A stretch of DNA of 64,000 nucleotides, from positions 1 through 64,000 of the forward strand of contig JAFEII010000017.1 of NCBI GenBank assembly GCA_017495165.1. Direction: 5' to 3'. The position numbers and the translations under genes are program-made. The notes beneath the pieces are model-generated. The model saw only the letters and a list, made by a program, of their open reading frames with translations. It ran no database searches and was not told the DNA's origin. The DNA is from Hydromonas sp. (lineage in GTDB: Bacteria > Pseudomonadota > Gammaproteobacteria > Burkholderiales > Burkholderiaceae). Shown here one piece after another: positions 1-11,623 of this stretch (positions within the stretch are counted from its first letter, which is position 1; every line of letters starts with the position of its first letter).

Positions 1-3
1 CCC

Positions 4-45
4 CAATCAAAAACCAGCTCGGTAAATTGAGCTGGTTTTTGATTG
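4..45. terminator. Hairpin terminator at the 3' end of the aldehyde dehydrogenase gene
   Basis: A perfect 17-bp inverted repeat (arms 4-20 and 29-45, 8-nt loop) carries A-rich and T-rich outer arms. It can therefore act as an intrinsic terminator in either direction. It lies about 50 bp past the stop codon of the minus-strand aldehyde dehydrogenase gene. Confidence 0.8.
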
Positions 46-96
46 TCAAGCCTCGCTAACTTTAAGCGAAATTAAAATCGGCGATTTTAAAAAAGT

Positions 97-1617
97 TTAA
101 AAAAATCCCAACGCATCATGCGAATAACTCACCAACATATTTTTGGTGCGCTGATAATGCGCGAGCATCATGGCGTGGTTTTCGCGGCCAATGCCTGATT
201 GTTTATAGCCGCCAAACGCAGCGTGCGCTGGATAGGTGTGGTAACAATTTGTCCACACGCGACCCGCTTCAATCTCGCGCCCAAACCGATACGCTTGGTG
301 CATGTCGCGCGTCCAAAGCCCAGCGCCCAGCCCGTACAACGAATCATTCGCAATCTGCAACGCCTCCTCGGGGGTTTTAAACGTGGTCACGGACAACACG
401 GGGCCAAAAATTTCTTCTTGAAAAATTCGCATTTTATTGTCGCCCTTAAAAACGGTGGGTTGAATGTAATAACCGCCCGCCAAATCACCGCTTTGCGCAA
501 ATGCGCCGCCGCCCGCCAATACCTGTGCGCCTTCTGCGCGACCAATGTCCAAATACGACATGATTTTGTCATGCTGCTCTTGCGAGGCTTGCGCCCCCAT
601 CATGGTGTCGGTGTCCAGCGGGTCGCCCATTTTAATTGCCGCCACGCTTGCCAAAGCGCGCTCTATAAATTGGTCATAAATGTTTTCTTGTATCAAGGCG
701 CGTGACGGGCAAGTGCACACCTCGCCTTGGTTGAGCGCAAACATGACAAAGCCTTCCACCGCTTTGTTTAAAAATGCGTCGTCGTGCTGCGCCACGCTTT
801 CTAGGAAAATATTGGGACTTTTGCCGCCCAGCTCCAGCGTGACGGGAATGATGTTTTGTGAGGCGTATTGCATAATCAAACGGCCTGTGTTGGTCTCGCC
901 TGTAAAAGCGATTTTAGAAATCCCTGTGTGTGAGGCCAGCGGTTTGCCTGCTTCAACCCCAAAGCCATTGACCACATTGAGCACGCCAGCGGGCAATAAA
1001 TCGGCAATTAATTCCACCAAAAACATAATGGACGCGGGGGTTTGCTCGGCAGGTTTGAGTACCACACAGTTGCCCGCAGCCAAGGCTGGCGCGAGCTTCC
1101 ATGTGGCCATTAAGATTGGAAAATTCCACGGAATAATTTGCCCCACCACGCCCAGCGGCTCATGAAAATGGTACGCCACCGTGTCATTGTCCAGCTCCGA
1201 AATCCCGCCTTCTTGGGCGCGAATCACTGACGCAAAGTAGCGAAAATGGTCAATCGCCAGCGGAATGTCGGCCGCCAAAGTCTCGCGCACCGCTTTGCCG
1301 TTGTCCCATGTCTCTGCCACCGCAATCGCTTCTAAGTGTTGCGCCATTCGGTCTGCAATTTTGAGCAAAATATTGGCGCGGGTTGTCACCGAGGTTTTGC
1401 CCCAAGCCGATTTGGCCGCATTGGCTGCGGCAACTGCGCGGTCAATATCAACAGATGTTGAACGCGCCACTTGGCAAAAAACCTTGCCCGTAACAGGTGT
1501 GATGTTGTCAAAATACTGGCCGTCGGCGGGTGGCTGCCATTGACCATTAATAAAGTTATCGTAACGTGCTTTAAAATTAACGAGGCTGCCAGGTAAATTT
1601 GGGGCGGTATATTTCAT
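97..1617 (-). CDS. NAD-dependent aldehyde dehydrogenase (acetaldehyde oxidation)
   Basis: This 506-residue cytosolic protein is full length for the aldehyde dehydrogenase superfamily and closest in style to the AcoD/ExaC acetaldehyde dehydrogenases. It shows the LELGGKSPN motif with the general-base glutamate, and a cysteine within [11 protein letters not shown] at the catalytic-nucleophile position. The C-terminal [12 protein letters not shown] segment is also typical. It would oxidise an aldehyde to the acid with NAD(P)+. The gene is divergent from an ethanolamine permease and eutBC, so the likely substrate is the acetaldehyde released by ethanolamine ammonia-lyase. The substrate is inferred from this context; the family call is firm. 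Confidence 0.93.
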   Translation of the reverse strand: MKYTAPNLPGSLVNFKARYDNFINGQWQPPADGQYFDNITPVTGKVFCQVARSTSVDIDRAVAAANAAKSAWGKTSVTTRANILLKIADRMAQHLEAIAVAETWDNGKAVRETLAADIPLAIDHFRYFASVIRAQEGGISELDNDTVAYHFHEPLGVVGQIIPWNFPILMATWKLAPALAAGNCVVLKPAEQTPASIMFLVELIADLLPAGVLNVVNGFGVEAGKPLASHTGISKIAFTGETNTGRLIMQYASQNIIPVTLELGGKSPNIFLESVAQHDDAFLNKAVEGFVMFALNQGEVCTCPSRALIQENIYDQFIERALASVAAIKMGDPLDTDTMMGAQASQEQHDKIMSYLDIGRAEGAQVLAGGGAFAQSGDLAGGYYIQPTVFKGDNKMRIFQEEIFGPVLSVTTFKTPEEALQIANDSLYGLGAGLWTRDMHQAYRFGREIEAGRVWTNCYHTYPAHAAFGGYKQSGIGRENHAMMLAHYQRTKNMLVSYSHDALGFF

Positions 1618-1852
1618 GCTGATTCTCCTGTAATTGATAAAGCCGCACAGCGTGTTTTTGAGCGGTATGTTGACTGTATCAGATTTGGATATGCACCAAA
1701 ATAAAACATCACTGGCCTGGGTAGGTGCGAATTTAAATTAGGTTGAATCTAAATGTTGGATTAATATCGAAGCGTCTGGGTAAAACTCTATTTAAATTCA
1801 CATTTTGCGCGCTGCATGTGCGCTGCAATATTTAACCGCTTAGGAGAAAACA
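1618..1852. promoter_or_regulatory. Divergent control region between aldehyde dehydrogenase and eat-eutBC
   Basis: This 235-bp spacer separates two divergent transcription units. It holds a strong ribosome-binding site (TAGGAGAAAACA) for the permease. Two direct copies of GCGCTGCA lie at 1809-1816 and 1820-1827, 11 bp apart, about one helical turn, as expected for an activator binding one face of DNA. No regulator gene is adjacent, and I could not assign a clear -35/-10 pair. Confidence 0.35.
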
Positions 1853-3199
1853 ATGGGTTCAAAATTAAAAGCAACGCTCAATGGTTGGCATTTGTGGGGC
1901 TTGGCGGTCGGTTTGGTGATTTCGGGTGAGTATTTTGGCTGGAGCTATGGCTGGGACAAAGCCGGCACGCTTGGTTTTTTGGTCACCTCTATTTTGATTG
2001 CGCTGATGTACACCACGTTTATTTTTAGTTTTACCGAACTGACCACCTCAATCCCCAACGCAGGCGGGCCTTTTGCGTATGCGCGGCGCGCATTTGGGCC
2101 AAAAATGGCGTTTGTGGCGGGCTTTGCAACCTTGGTTGAGTTTGTATTTGCACCACCCGCCATTGCCATGGCGATTGGCGCGTATCTTAATGTGCAATAC
2201 CCAGACGTCAATCCAAAAGTGTTCGCGATTGCCGCTTATGTCATTTTTGTCGCGTTAAACATTGTGGGCGTGCATATTGCCGCCACGTTTGAGTTGTTTG
2301 TCACCATTTTGGCCATTGTTGAGTTGTTGGTATTTATGGGCGTGGTCGCGCCAGGGTTTTCGATGAGCAACTTTGTCGCGCATGGCTGGTCAGGCGAGCA
2401 CACTTTTAGCCTTGACTCAATGTCAGGCATTGTGGCGGCCATTCCATTTGCCATTTGGTTTTTCCTTGCAATTGAGGGGGTGGCGATGGCGGCAGAAGAG
2501 GCCAAAGACCCGCGCACCACCATTCCGCGTGCGTATATTGCGGGGATTTTAACGCTGGTGGTTTTGGCGATTGGCGTGATGGTATTTGCAGGTGGTGTGG
2601 GCGATTGGCGCACGTTGGCCAATATCAATGATCCGTTGCCACAAGCCATGAAAACCGTGGTTGGCGACAACAGCGGCTGGCTGCACATGTTGGTATGGAT
2701 TGGTTTGTTTGGCTTGGTTGCCTCATTTCATGGCATCATTTTGGGTTACTCACGCCAAATTTTTGCGCTGTCACGTGCAGGGTTTATGCCAGCGCTTTTT
2801 AGTCATGTCAATGCACGTTTTGGCACGCCGCACCGCGCGATTATTGCAGGCGCTGCGGTGGGTGTGTTGGCGATTTTAAGTGATGACGTCAAGCTCAATG
2901 ACATGAGTTTGACCGCCAATTTAATCACCTTGGCCGTGTTTGGCGCGATTGTGATGTACATCGTTTCCATGCTCAGCTTGTTTGCGCTGCGCAAAAAAGA
3001 GCCGCTGCTTGAGCGGCCATTTAAAGCGGTGGCGTATCCGTTTTTTCCTGCGATTGCCTTGGTTTTGGCGCTGGTGTGTTTGGTAACCATGATTTACTTT
3101 AACTTTGCGCTCGCGCTGATGTTTGCGGGTTTGATGGCGGCAGCGTTTGGCTATTATTGTCTGACCTCACAGCATCGTGCGGCGGCAAAAGACGCTTAA
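1853..3199 (+). CDS. eat: Ethanolamine permease (APC superfamily)
   Basis: A 448-residue integral membrane protein with about 12 hydrophobic segments. It has the N-terminal GLVISGEYFGWSYGW region and the EEAKDPRTTIPRAY loop that typify the ethanolamine permease branch of the amino acid-polyamine-organocation family. It should import ethanolamine across the inner membrane. Its start is set by a good ribosome-binding site 6-12 bp upstream. It is followed 51 bp later by eutB and then eutC, the expected operon in bacteria that degrade ethanolamine without a microcompartment. No shell protein or eutR gene is visible nearby. Confidence 0.92.
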   Translation: MGSKLKATLNGWHLWGLAVGLVISGEYFGWSYGWDKAGTLGFLVTSILIALMYTTFIFSFTELTTSIPNAGGPFAYARRAFGPKMAFVAGFATLVEFVFAPPAIAMAIGAYLNVQYPDVNPKVFAIAAYVIFVALNIVGVHIAATFELFVTILAIVELLVFMGVVAPGFSMSNFVAHGWSGEHTFSLDSMSGIVAAIPFAIWFFLAIEGVAMAAEEAKDPRTTIPRAYIAGILTLVVLAIGVMVFAGGVGDWRTLANINDPLPQAMKTVVGDNSGWLHMLVWIGLFGLVASFHGIILGYSRQIFALSRAGFMPALFSHVNARFGTPHRAIIAGAAVGVLAILSDDVKLNDMSLTANLITLAVFGAIVMYIVSMLSLFALRKKEPLLERPFKAVAYPFFPAIALVLALVCLVTMIYFNFALALMFAGLMAAAFGYYCLTSQHRAAAKDA

Positions 3200-3250
3200 A
3201 AAATATACGCGCGCATTGCGTTAATTGAATGATGTTTAATAAAGGCTTTT

Positions 3251-4636
3251 ATGTTTCAACACAGCATTGGATTGCAAAACTATCAGTTTGCCAGCCTCAA
3301 AGAACTCATGGCCAAAGCCACGCCAGAGCGCTCAGGCGATATTTTGGCGGGCGTGGCCGCACACAGTTACAGCGAGCGCATGGCGGCGCGCATGTGTTTG
3401 GCCGATGTGCCGCTCAAGCGGTTTTTGGACGAGCCGCTGATTGCGTATGAGGCCGATGAAGTGACGCGGCTGATTGTTGATACGCACGATGCGCAGGCGT
3501 TTGCGCCGATTGCGCATTTGACTGTGGGCGATTTTCGCGATTGGCTGCTCAGTGACGTGGCGAGCAGCGCCATGCTCACACAAGTGGCCAAAGGCATTAC
3601 GCCCGAAATGGCGGCAGCTGTGAGCAAAATCATGCGCAACCAAGACTTAATTTTAGTTGCGCAAAAATGCCGCGTCGTCACCGCGTTTAGAAACACCATA
3701 GGGCTGGCAGGGAGCTTGTCCAGCCGATTGCAGCCCAACCATCCCACCGATGATGTGCGCGGGATTGCCGCCAGCGTGCTCGATGGTTTGCTTTATGGCT
3801 CAGGCGACGCGGTGATTGGCATCAATCCAGCGAGTGATAATTTGGCAACGCTCAAAACCCTGTATCACTTGTTGGACGATGTGATTGAGCAATACGCCAT
3901 TCCCACGCAGTCCTGCGTTTTAACTCACGTGACCAATCAAATTGAACTGATGAATCAAGATGCGCCGCTGGACTTGGTGTTTCAGTCCATAGCAGGCACA
4001 GAGCAAGCCAATGCAAGCTTTGGGATAAATTTGGCACTGTTGGCCCAAGCCGAACAAGCCGCAAAATCTCTGGGGCGCGGCACAGTTGGCAGCAATGTCA
4101 TGTATTTTGAAACAGGCCAAGGCTCAGCGCTGTCCGCCAACGCCCACAGCGGCGTGGATCAGCAAACCTGCGAAGTGCGGGCGTATGCGGTGGCGCGGCA
4201 TTTTTCACCCTTGCTGGTCAATACCGTGGTCGGATTTATTGGCCCGGAGTATTTATACGACGGCAAACAAATCATTCGCGCGGGTTTGGAAGACCACTTT
4301 TGCGGCAAACTGCTTGGCCTACCGCTGGGCTGTGACGTGTGTTACACCAACCATGCCCAAGCGGATCAAGACGACATGGACACGCTCATGACCTTATTGG
4401 CCGCAGCAGGATTGACGTTTATTATGGGGATTCCAGGTTCGGACGACATCATGCTCAACTACCAAACCACGTCGTTTCATGACACTCTGTATTTGCGCAA
4501 AGTCATGGGGCTAAAGGCCGCGCCTGAGTTTGAATTGTGGTTACAAAACATGCAATTGATGAACCAGTTTGGACAATTGCAACCAGTTGATGCAAATCAC
4601 GCCATGCTCAAACAATTGCCCAAATTTTTACGCTAG
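3251..4636 (+). CDS. eutB: Ethanolamine ammonia-lyase large subunit
   Basis: A 461-residue protein of normal length for EutB, the catalytic (beta/alpha)8-barrel subunit of adenosylcobalamin-dependent ethanolamine ammonia-lyase. Recognisable family segments include the FRNTIGLAGSLSSRLQPNHPT region, VCYTNHAQADQDDMDTLM, and FIMGIPGSDDIMLNYQTTSFHD near the C-terminus. With EutC it converts ethanolamine to acetaldehyde and ammonia. The gene sits between the permease and eutC, with only 3 bp before eutC, so the two subunits are probably co-translated. The enzyme needs vitamin B12; no B12 genes are in the window. Confidence 0.96.
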   Translation: MFQHSIGLQNYQFASLKELMAKATPERSGDILAGVAAHSYSERMAARMCLADVPLKRFLDEPLIAYEADEVTRLIVDTHDAQAFAPIAHLTVGDFRDWLLSDVASSAMLTQVAKGITPEMAAAVSKIMRNQDLILVAQKCRVVTAFRNTIGLAGSLSSRLQPNHPTDDVRGIAASVLDGLLYGSGDAVIGINPASDNLATLKTLYHLLDDVIEQYAIPTQSCVLTHVTNQIELMNQDAPLDLVFQSIAGTEQANASFGINLALLAQAEQAAKSLGRGTVGSNVMYFETGQGSALSANAHSGVDQQTCEVRAYAVARHFSPLLVNTVVGFIGPEYLYDGKQIIRAGLEDHFCGKLLGLPLGCDVCYTNHAQADQDDMDTLMTLLAAAGLTFIMGIPGSDDIMLNYQTTSFHDTLYLRKVMGLKAAPEFELWLQNMQLMNQFGQLQPVDANHAMLKQLPKFLR

Positions 4637-4639
4637 AAC

Positions 4640-5419
4640 ATGATGAAACCAATTTTATCCGAAGATCCATGGCAACAATTAAAAGCATTCACCGCTGCGC
4701 GCATTGCGCTTGGCCGTGTTGGCACGAGCTTGCCCACACGTGAAATATTAAATTTTGGCGCAGCCCACGCACTGGCGCGAGACGCCGTGCACCGTCCGCT
4801 GAATGTGGAATTGATGCTCGAATCGCTCACAAAAATCGGCTTTGAAACGCAATATGTACGCAGCCAAGCAAGCTCGCGCGCGCAATATCTACTGCGCCCA
4901 GATTTTGGGCGGCGCTTAAATCAGAACGATGCGCAAAAACTCAAAGCAAACGCAGCAGCGCCAATTGATGTGTTGTTTGTGATTGGTGACGGCTTGTCGT
5001 CGATTGCGGTTGAACGTCACGTGATGCCTTTATTAAACGAGGTCAAACGCACCGCCCCTAATGATTGGCACATGAACACAGGCATTGTCGCCACCCAAGC
5101 GCGGGTCGCGCTCGGCGACGAAATTGGTGAGCTGTTGCAAGCAAAAGTAGTCGTCATGCTGATTGGCGAACGCCCAGGTTTGAGCGCGCCAGACAGCTTG
5201 GGGGTGTATTTAACTTACGCGCCCAAAGTGGGCAGCAATGACGCACAGCGCAATTGCATATCAAACGTGCGCCCAGAAGGCTTGAGCTACACGGACGCCG
5301 CGCATAAATTGCTGTGGTTGATAAAAAAAGCCATGCAGATTCAAGCGACGGGTGTGGTGTTAAAAGATGAAAGCGTTGCTCAAAATTTGGCACACCATGC
5401 GACCAATTTAATCAAATGA
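4640..5419 (+). CDS. eutC: Ethanolamine ammonia-lyase small subunit
   Basis: A 259-residue protein of usual EutC length. Diagnostic segments are the N-terminal RIALGRVGTSLPTREILNF, the central FVIGDGLSSIAVERH, and VVMLIGERPGLSAPDSLGVY with the nearby ISNVRPEGL. EutC forms the cobalamin-binding interface with EutB. Two adjacent ATG codons at 4640 and 4643 could both serve as start; the first is taken here. The gene ends the ethanolamine operon and is followed by a shared terminator. Confidence 0.95.
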   Translation: MMKPILSEDPWQQLKAFTAARIALGRVGTSLPTREILNFGAAHALARDAVHRPLNVELMLESLTKIGFETQYVRSQASSRAQYLLRPDFGRRLNQNDAQKLKANAAAPIDVLFVIGDGLSSIAVERHVMPLLNEVKRTAPNDWHMNTGIVATQARVALGDEIGELLQAKVVVMLIGERPGLSAPDSLGVYLTYAPKVGSNDAQRNCISNVRPEGLSYTDAAHKLLWLIKKAMQIQATGVVLKDESVAQNLAHHATNLIK

Positions 5420-5482
5420 GCGTCAAATGAGGCCGTGGTGAACAGTGAACAGCGCGCCCAAAAAACATAAATAAATATAAAA

Positions 5483-5509
5483 AAAGCCAGCGCAACGCGC
5501 TGGCTTTTG
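5483..5509. terminator. Bidirectional terminator between eutC and rppH
   Basis: An 11-bp perfect stem (AAAAGCCAGCG with its complement, 5-nt loop) with A and T tracts at its ends separates two convergent genes. It is suited to terminate both. Confidence 0.85.
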
Positions 5510-5514
5510 GTGGT

Positions 5515-6045
5515 TCAAACGACATCATTTGGTTCTTTTGCAGTCTGAATCGGCATTGCAGGATAGGGGCTTTTTTTGTGCAAAAAACGAGCCAATTCTT
5601 CAAGTGCGGCCTGATAAACGCCACGCTTAAAATCAATCACTTCCTCAAGCGGAATCCAATAATCACTCCAGCGCCAAGCATCAAACTCAGGTTGCTTGGT
5701 GGCGCGTAAGTCAACATGGTGATCGCTGCCCACAAGGCGCAGCAAAAACCAAATTTGCTTTTGGCCACGGTACACGGTGCGAGAATCGCGGCGAGTCCAG
5801 CGGGTTGGCACATCGTAGCGGAGCCAATTGCGGGTTCTGCCAATGATTTTGATGTGCTCCGGCAATAAACCGACTTCCTCAAAAAGCTCACGGTACATCG
5901 CTTTTTCGGGGTTCTCGCCGTATGAAATACCACCTTGCGGGAACTGCCAAGCATGCTCACGAATGCGTTTGGCCCAAAAAACTTGATTGTGTGAATTAAC
6001 CAGAATGATGCCGACATTGGGGCGATAACCTTCTTTGTCGAGCAT
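5515..6045 (-). CDS. rppH: RNA 5'-pyrophosphohydrolase (Nudix)
   Basis: A 176-residue Nudix hydrolase. It begins [13 protein letters not shown] and carries [17 protein letters not shown] followed by [11 protein letters not shown], the RppH form of the Nudix box. It removes pyrophosphate from triphosphorylated mRNA 5' ends and so triggers decay. The ATG at 6045 is chosen over an in-frame start at 6126 because the protein then begins at the conserved family N-terminus and has an AGAGGAAAA ribosome-binding site just upstream. It is divergent from proS, a pairing common in Betaproteobacteria. Confidence 0.95.
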   Translation of the reverse strand: MLDKEGYRPNVGIILVNSHNQVFWAKRIREHAWQFPQGGISYGENPEKAMYRELFEEVGLLPEHIKIIGRTRNWLRYDVPTRWTRRDSRTVYRGQKQIWFLLRLVGSDHHVDLRATKQPEFDAWRWSDYWIPLEEVIDFKRGVYQAALEELARFLHKKSPYPAMPIQTAKEPNDVV

Positions 6046-6115
6046 TTTTTCCTCTGTAAATGATTTACAATGGCGGCAATTATACCTTTGAACGTTAACC
6101 TTAAGCGAAAGTTTT

Positions 6116-7855
6116 ATGAAAGCCACTCAATTTTTTATCTCAACCCTCAAAGAAGCCCCATCGGACGCAGAAATCATCAGCCATCAGCTCATGATGCGCG
6201 CCGGCATGATTAAGCGAATCGGCAGCGGGATTTACAGTTACATGCCCATCGCATTGCGCAGCGTGCGCAAAGTCGAGGCGATTGTGCGCGAAGAAATGAA
6301 CAAAGCGGGCGCGATGGAGATTTTAATGCCTGCCGTGCAGCCCGCAGAATTGTGGCAAGAATCAGGCCGCTGGGAAGAATACGGGCCAGAATTGTTGCGC
6401 TTTAAAGACCGCCATGGGCGTGATTTTGTGGTGGGGCCGACGCATGAAGAAGTGGTGACAGACTTGGCGCGGCGCGACATTAAAAGTTACAAGCAGCTGC
6501 CTGTGAATTGGTATCAAATTCAAGCCAAATTCCGTGACGAAATCCGCCCACGCTTTGGTGTGATGCGCGGGCGCGAATTCATCATGAAAGACGCGTATTC
6601 GTTTGATAAGGACGACGCTGGCATGCAAATTTCATACGACAAAATGTTTGCGGCCTACACCAATATTTTTACGCGCCTGGGGCTCAATTTTCGCGCCGTT
6701 GCAGCCGATAATGGCTCAATTGGCGGCAACGGCTCGCATGAGTTTCATGTGATTGCGGAGACGGGCGAGGATGATATTGTGTACAACCCAAACTCCGACT
6801 ACGCAGCCAATATGGAAGCGGCGCAAGGCATGTGCTTGATTGCGCAGCGCGCAACGTCAACGCAGGCCATGCAAAAAGTCGCCACGCCAGAGATGACCAA
6901 ATGCGAAACCGTGGCCGCGTTTTTAAATTTACCACTAACAAATTCAGTCAAATCAATCGTCATGGCGATTGACCATGCGGACGAGCAGGGCGCTTGCACC
7001 ACACAAATCGTGCTGATTTTGTTGCGCGGTGACCATGTTTTAAACGACATCAAACTGGCCAAAATCGACGGCATGGCCAATGCACGCATGGCGTCAGAGG
7101 CCGAAATCGCCGCCACTTTTAACACAACTCCCGGCTACATTGGCCCAGTTGCGCCAACGAGCCGTGTCAAGGTGATTGCGGACCAAACCGTGGCCAATAT
7201 GAGTGATTTTGTGTGCGGTGCGAATGACGCGGGTTTCCATTATGTGGGCGTGAATTGGGCGCGTGATTTGCCTGAGCCTGATTTAATCGCCGATGTGCGC
7301 AACGCCGTGGCTGGCGATCCGTCACCAGACGGCAACGGCACGGTTGAGGTGTGCCGTGGGATTGAAGTAGGCCATGTGTTTCAGTTGGGAACAAAGTATT
7401 CACAAGCCATGAAAGCGACATTTTTGGACGTCAATGGCAAGCCGCAGCCCTTGGTAATGGGTTGCTACGGGATTGGCGTCACGCGGATTTTGGGCGCAGC
7501 GATTGAGCAAAATTTTGATGCAAAAGGCATTATTTGGCCAAAAAGCATAGCACCATTTGAAGTCGTCATTTGCCCAGTTGGTATGGACAAAAGCGATGCC
7601 GTGCGCGATGTCGCGACCCAGTTGTACAACGAATTGTTGGCCGCTGGCGTGGACGTGATTATGGACGACCGCAACGAGCGCCCTGGCGTGATGTTTGCCG
7701 ATTGGGAGTTGATTGGCGTGCCGCACCGTGTGACGATTGGTGACCGTGGCTTAAAAGAAGACTTGGTTGAGTATCAAGGCCGCCGCGATGAGCAGGCCGT
7801 CAAAATCGCGCCCGCAGATATTTGTGCGCACGTTTTGGCGCAAGTTGCGGTTTAA
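6116..7855 (+). CDS. proS: Prolyl-tRNA synthetase (bacterial type with editing domain)
   Basis: A 579-residue class II aminoacyl-tRNA synthetase. Residues 1-220 contain motif 1 and motif 2 ([19 protein letters not shown]). A central insertion of about 180 residues matches the bacterial editing (INS) domain that clears Ala-tRNAPro. The class II motif 3 region ([14 protein letters not shown]) and an anticodon-binding domain ([25 protein letters not shown]) follow. The protein is complete and charges tRNAPro in the cytosol. Confidence 0.97.
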   Translation: MKATQFFISTLKEAPSDAEIISHQLMMRAGMIKRIGSGIYSYMPIALRSVRKVEAIVREEMNKAGAMEILMPAVQPAELWQESGRWEEYGPELLRFKDRHGRDFVVGPTHEEVVTDLARRDIKSYKQLPVNWYQIQAKFRDEIRPRFGVMRGREFIMKDAYSFDKDDAGMQISYDKMFAAYTNIFTRLGLNFRAVAADNGSIGGNGSHEFHVIAETGEDDIVYNPNSDYAANMEAAQGMCLIAQRATSTQAMQKVATPEMTKCETVAAFLNLPLTNSVKSIVMAIDHADEQGACTTQIVLILLRGDHVLNDIKLAKIDGMANARMASEAEIAATFNTTPGYIGPVAPTSRVKVIADQTVANMSDFVCGANDAGFHYVGVNWARDLPEPDLIADVRNAVAGDPSPDGNGTVEVCRGIEVGHVFQLGTKYSQAMKATFLDVNGKPQPLVMGCYGIGVTRILGAAIEQNFDAKGIIWPKSIAPFEVVICPVGMDKSDAVRDVATQLYNELLAAGVDVIMDDRNERPGVMFADWELIGVPHRVTIGDRGLKEDLVEYQGRRDEQAVKIAPADICAHVLAQVAV

Positions 7856-7862
7856 ACCCACC

Positions 7863-8480
7863 ATGCCTGCGTTTGCCGCGGTTGTTATGCGGCGCATGGC
7901 TCAGATCTCGCTGTTGTTCGCGTTTGGTTTGAGCCAAGTCGTTCACGCAGGCGCACAAAAAGAAGAAGCGCTGAGCGACTCGATTCGCGTGCTGTTGCGC
8001 CAATCAGTGGCAGGGCAAATGCAACAATATCGCCCATTCACCTCAAACGCAGATGAGCGCGCCTTTCTTTATTGGCGTGCCAACATGGCGCAGCGCATGG
8101 CGCGGTTTGTGGCTGAGCCTGAGTCGCGCAATCTGGTGCTCAATGCCGTTGATTATGAAGCGCGTCGTGCGGGACTTGAGCCTGCATTGGTTTTGGGCGT
8201 GATTCAAATTGAAAGTCATTTTCAACCCAGCGCCAAAAGCCCTGTTGGTGCACGCGGTTTAATGCAAGTGATGCCGTTTTGGAGCCGCACGATTGGCGAT
8301 GGCCGCATTGATGGCTTGAATGGCGTGCGCACAAATATCCGCTATGGTTGCGTGATTTTGCGTTACTACCTAGACAAAGAAAAGGGCGATTTGGTTCGAG
8401 CACTGGCGCGTTATAACGGCAGCTTGGGCAAAACGCATTATGCAGAGCAAGTGCTTCACGCCGCCGCGCAATGGCGTTAA
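7863..8480 (+). CDS. Periplasmic lytic transglycosylase (SLT domain)
   Basis: A protein of about 205 residues with an N-terminal hydrophobic export signal (AQISLLFAFGLSQVVHA) and a C-terminal SLT domain. The motif QIESHFQPSAKSPVGARGLM contains the catalytic glutamate and is followed by QVMPFW. It cleaves peptidoglycan glycan strands, leaving 1,6-anhydroMurNAc ends. The start at 7863, 8 bp after proS, gives a normal signal peptide; starts at 7887 or 7896 are also possible. The position directly after proS matches Burkholderiales gene order. Confidence 0.88.
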   Translation: MPAFAAVVMRRMAQISLLFAFGLSQVVHAGAQKEEALSDSIRVLLRQSVAGQMQQYRPFTSNADERAFLYWRANMAQRMARFVAEPESRNLVLNAVDYEARRAGLEPALVLGVIQIESHFQPSAKSPVGARGLMQVMPFWSRTIGDGRIDGLNGVRTNIRYGCVILRYYLDKEKGDLVRALARYNGSLGKTHYAEQVLHAAAQWR

Positions 8481-8553
8481 TGGCTCTGTATTAAATACAA
8501 AACACGAAGCGCTCAATCACAAGGCCGCTTGCAGAATTAAAAAAGGATTCAAC

Positions 8554-9156
8554 ATGGATTACACATTCGCATCGGCCGCCATTTTGATGTTTTTGGTGAT
8601 TGACCCGCTGGGCAACATCCCGTTGTTTAGCAGCATCCTCAAAGAATACGACCTTAAACGCCGCCGCAGGATTATCATCCGCGAGTCAATTTTTTCATTT
8701 TTCATTCTGCTTGCATTTATGTTGGGCGGTAAATCATTCTTGCGTGGCATGCATTTAACCGAATGGTCGATGCAAATTGGCGGCGCGATTGTGCTGTTTT
8801 TAATCGCCATCCGCATGATTTTTCCCAGCGAGCAAGGCATTATGGGCATTGTGAGCACGGAGCACGAACCCTTTATTGTGCCGCTGTCAATTCCTGGGAT
8901 GGCTGGGCCTTCCTCCATGGCAACCGTCATGCTGTTGTCCGCCGAAGCGCCAGAACGCAAGGGAGAATGGGTTGCCGCATTGGCCGTGGTGATGACCATC
9001 ACCGCGTTTATTTTGTACAGCGCAGATTGGATTCAACGCAAACTCGGTCACAGCTTTACGGTGGCGCTGGAGCGTTTGATGGGCATGATTTTGGTTGCAG
9101 TGTCTGTGCAAATGCTCATGAATGGCTTGTATGCGTATTACAAAGCCTTGGTGTGA
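8554..9156 (+). CDS. MarC/YhgN family inner membrane protein
   Basis: A 200-residue protein with six predicted membrane segments. The N-terminal FLVIDPLGNIPLF and the IPGMAGPSSMATVMLL region are hallmarks of the MarC family. The biochemical role of the family is not settled. The ATG at 8554, with AAAAGGA upstream, places the first membrane helix at the N-terminus. An in-frame extension back to 8440 would overlap the preceding gene and is unlikely. Confidence 0.9.
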   Translation: MDYTFASAAILMFLVIDPLGNIPLFSSILKEYDLKRRRRIIIRESIFSFFILLAFMLGGKSFLRGMHLTEWSMQIGGAIVLFLIAIRMIFPSEQGIMGIVSTEHEPFIVPLSIPGMAGPSSMATVMLLSAEAPERKGEWVAALAVVMTITAFILYSADWIQRKLGHSFTVALERLMGMILVAVSVQMLMNGLYAYYKALV

Positions 9157-10591
<1,435 letters not shown>

Positions 10592-10602
10592 AGTTTAGAT
10601 TT

Positions 10603-11451
10603 ATGACCCTCATCACACGCTCAACCCATGCCTGCTTTGGTGGCACTATGGGGTTTTATACCCACCCATCGATCGAGACGAAAACCGACATGCGCTTTTC
10701 GGTATTTGTTCCTGATGCTGCGCGACACAAGCCGCTGCCTGCATTGTATTTTTTGGCAGGACTCACGTGCAGCGAAGAAACCTTCATGATAAAAGCAGGG
10801 GCGCAACGCTATGCCGCCGAGCATGGAGTAATCCTCGTTGCGTGTGATACCAGTCCGCGTGATTTGAATATTGCGGGGGATTCTGAATCATGGGACTTTG
10901 GCGTGGGTGCAGGGTTTTATCTTGATGCGACGCAAGCACCATGGGCGAATAACTACCGAATGGGCAGTTACATCAATCAAGAACTTCCCGAATTCATCGA
11001 GGCGCACTTTCCTGTCTGCCCTTATAAACGCGGCATCTTCGGTCACTCCATGGGCGGGCATGGCGCACTTGTGACCGCACTGCGCCACCCTGAGCGTTGG
11101 CACTCGGTGTCGGCGTTTGCGCCCATCGCGAATCCGTGCGCTGTGCCATGGGGCGAAAAAGCTTTTGGCCATTATTTGGGTAGTGGCCGAGACACATGGC
11201 AAGCATATGATGCCAGTGTTCTTATGGCAAAAAGCCCACATCCAAGCGAAATATTGATTGACCAAGGACTGTCGGATCAATTCATCGACAATCAACTTCA
11301 CCCTGCTGCGCTTGAAGTGGCCGCAACCCAGTCTGGGCAGCGGCTTCGTGTGCGCCTTCACACAGGATTTGATCATTCATATTGGTTTATTCAAACGTTT
11401 GTGGCGGATCACATTGCGCACCATGCCAGAATCATTCGGTCTCTTGCCTGA
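10603..11451 (+). CDS. fghA: S-formylglutathione hydrolase
   Basis: A 282-residue alpha/beta-hydrolase of the esterase D family. The nucleophile elbow GHSMGGHGAL holds the catalytic serine, and the C-terminal TGFDHSYWFI supplies the histidine. Early segments YFLAGLTCSEETFM and ACDTSPRDLNIAGDSESWDFG are family signatures. It hydrolyses S-formylglutathione to formate and glutathione, completing formaldehyde detoxification begun by FrmA. It is the last gene of the pair. Confidence 0.96.
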   Translation: MTLITRSTHACFGGTMGFYTHPSIETKTDMRFSVFVPDAARHKPLPALYFLAGLTCSEETFMIKAGAQRYAAEHGVILVACDTSPRDLNIAGDSESWDFGVGAGFYLDATQAPWANNYRMGSYINQELPEFIEAHFPVCPYKRGIFGHSMGGHGALVTALRHPERWHSVSAFAPIANPCAVPWGEKAFGHYLGSGRDTWQAYDASVLMAKSPHPSEILIDQGLSDQFIDNQLHPAALEVAATQSGQRLRVRLHTGFDHSYWFIQTFVADHIAHHARIIRSLA

Positions 11452-11480
11452 TTGTTCTTTTATCACACATGTGCTGATTT

Positions 11481-11513
11481 ACTGGCTTGACTTTCGGAGC
11501 TTGTCAAGCCAGT
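11481..11513 (+). terminator. Hairpin downstream of fghA
   Basis: ACTGGCTTGAC and its exact complement form an 11-bp stem with an 11-nt loop, starting 30 bp after the fghA stop. There is no good U-tract, so it may be a weak or factor-assisted terminator. Confidence 0.5.
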
Positions 11514-11529
11514 TGTCGCAAAAAGTTAA

Positions 11530-11541
11530 GTGTGGGACGTA
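11530..11541. repeat. Right-hand copy of the frm-flanking repeat
   Basis: GTGTGGGACGTA is identical to 9250-9261. The next bases (ACAGGTAGGT) still resemble the left copy. Together the two copies bracket frmA-fghA. Confidence 0.4.
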
Positions 11542-11623
11542 ACAGGTAGGTAACACGCAGTACCTTTTGATTAAACTATGCGCAACGCTATCGGTTTGCA
11601 TTCATTACTCCCACGCAACCAAT

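Noticed and set aside
1705-1725. Possible sigma54 promoter (TGGCCTGGGTAGGTGC) before the ethanolamine permease
   Set aside because: The distance between the GG and GC parts is off by one and the TTGC part is poor. No enhancer-binding activator is nearby.
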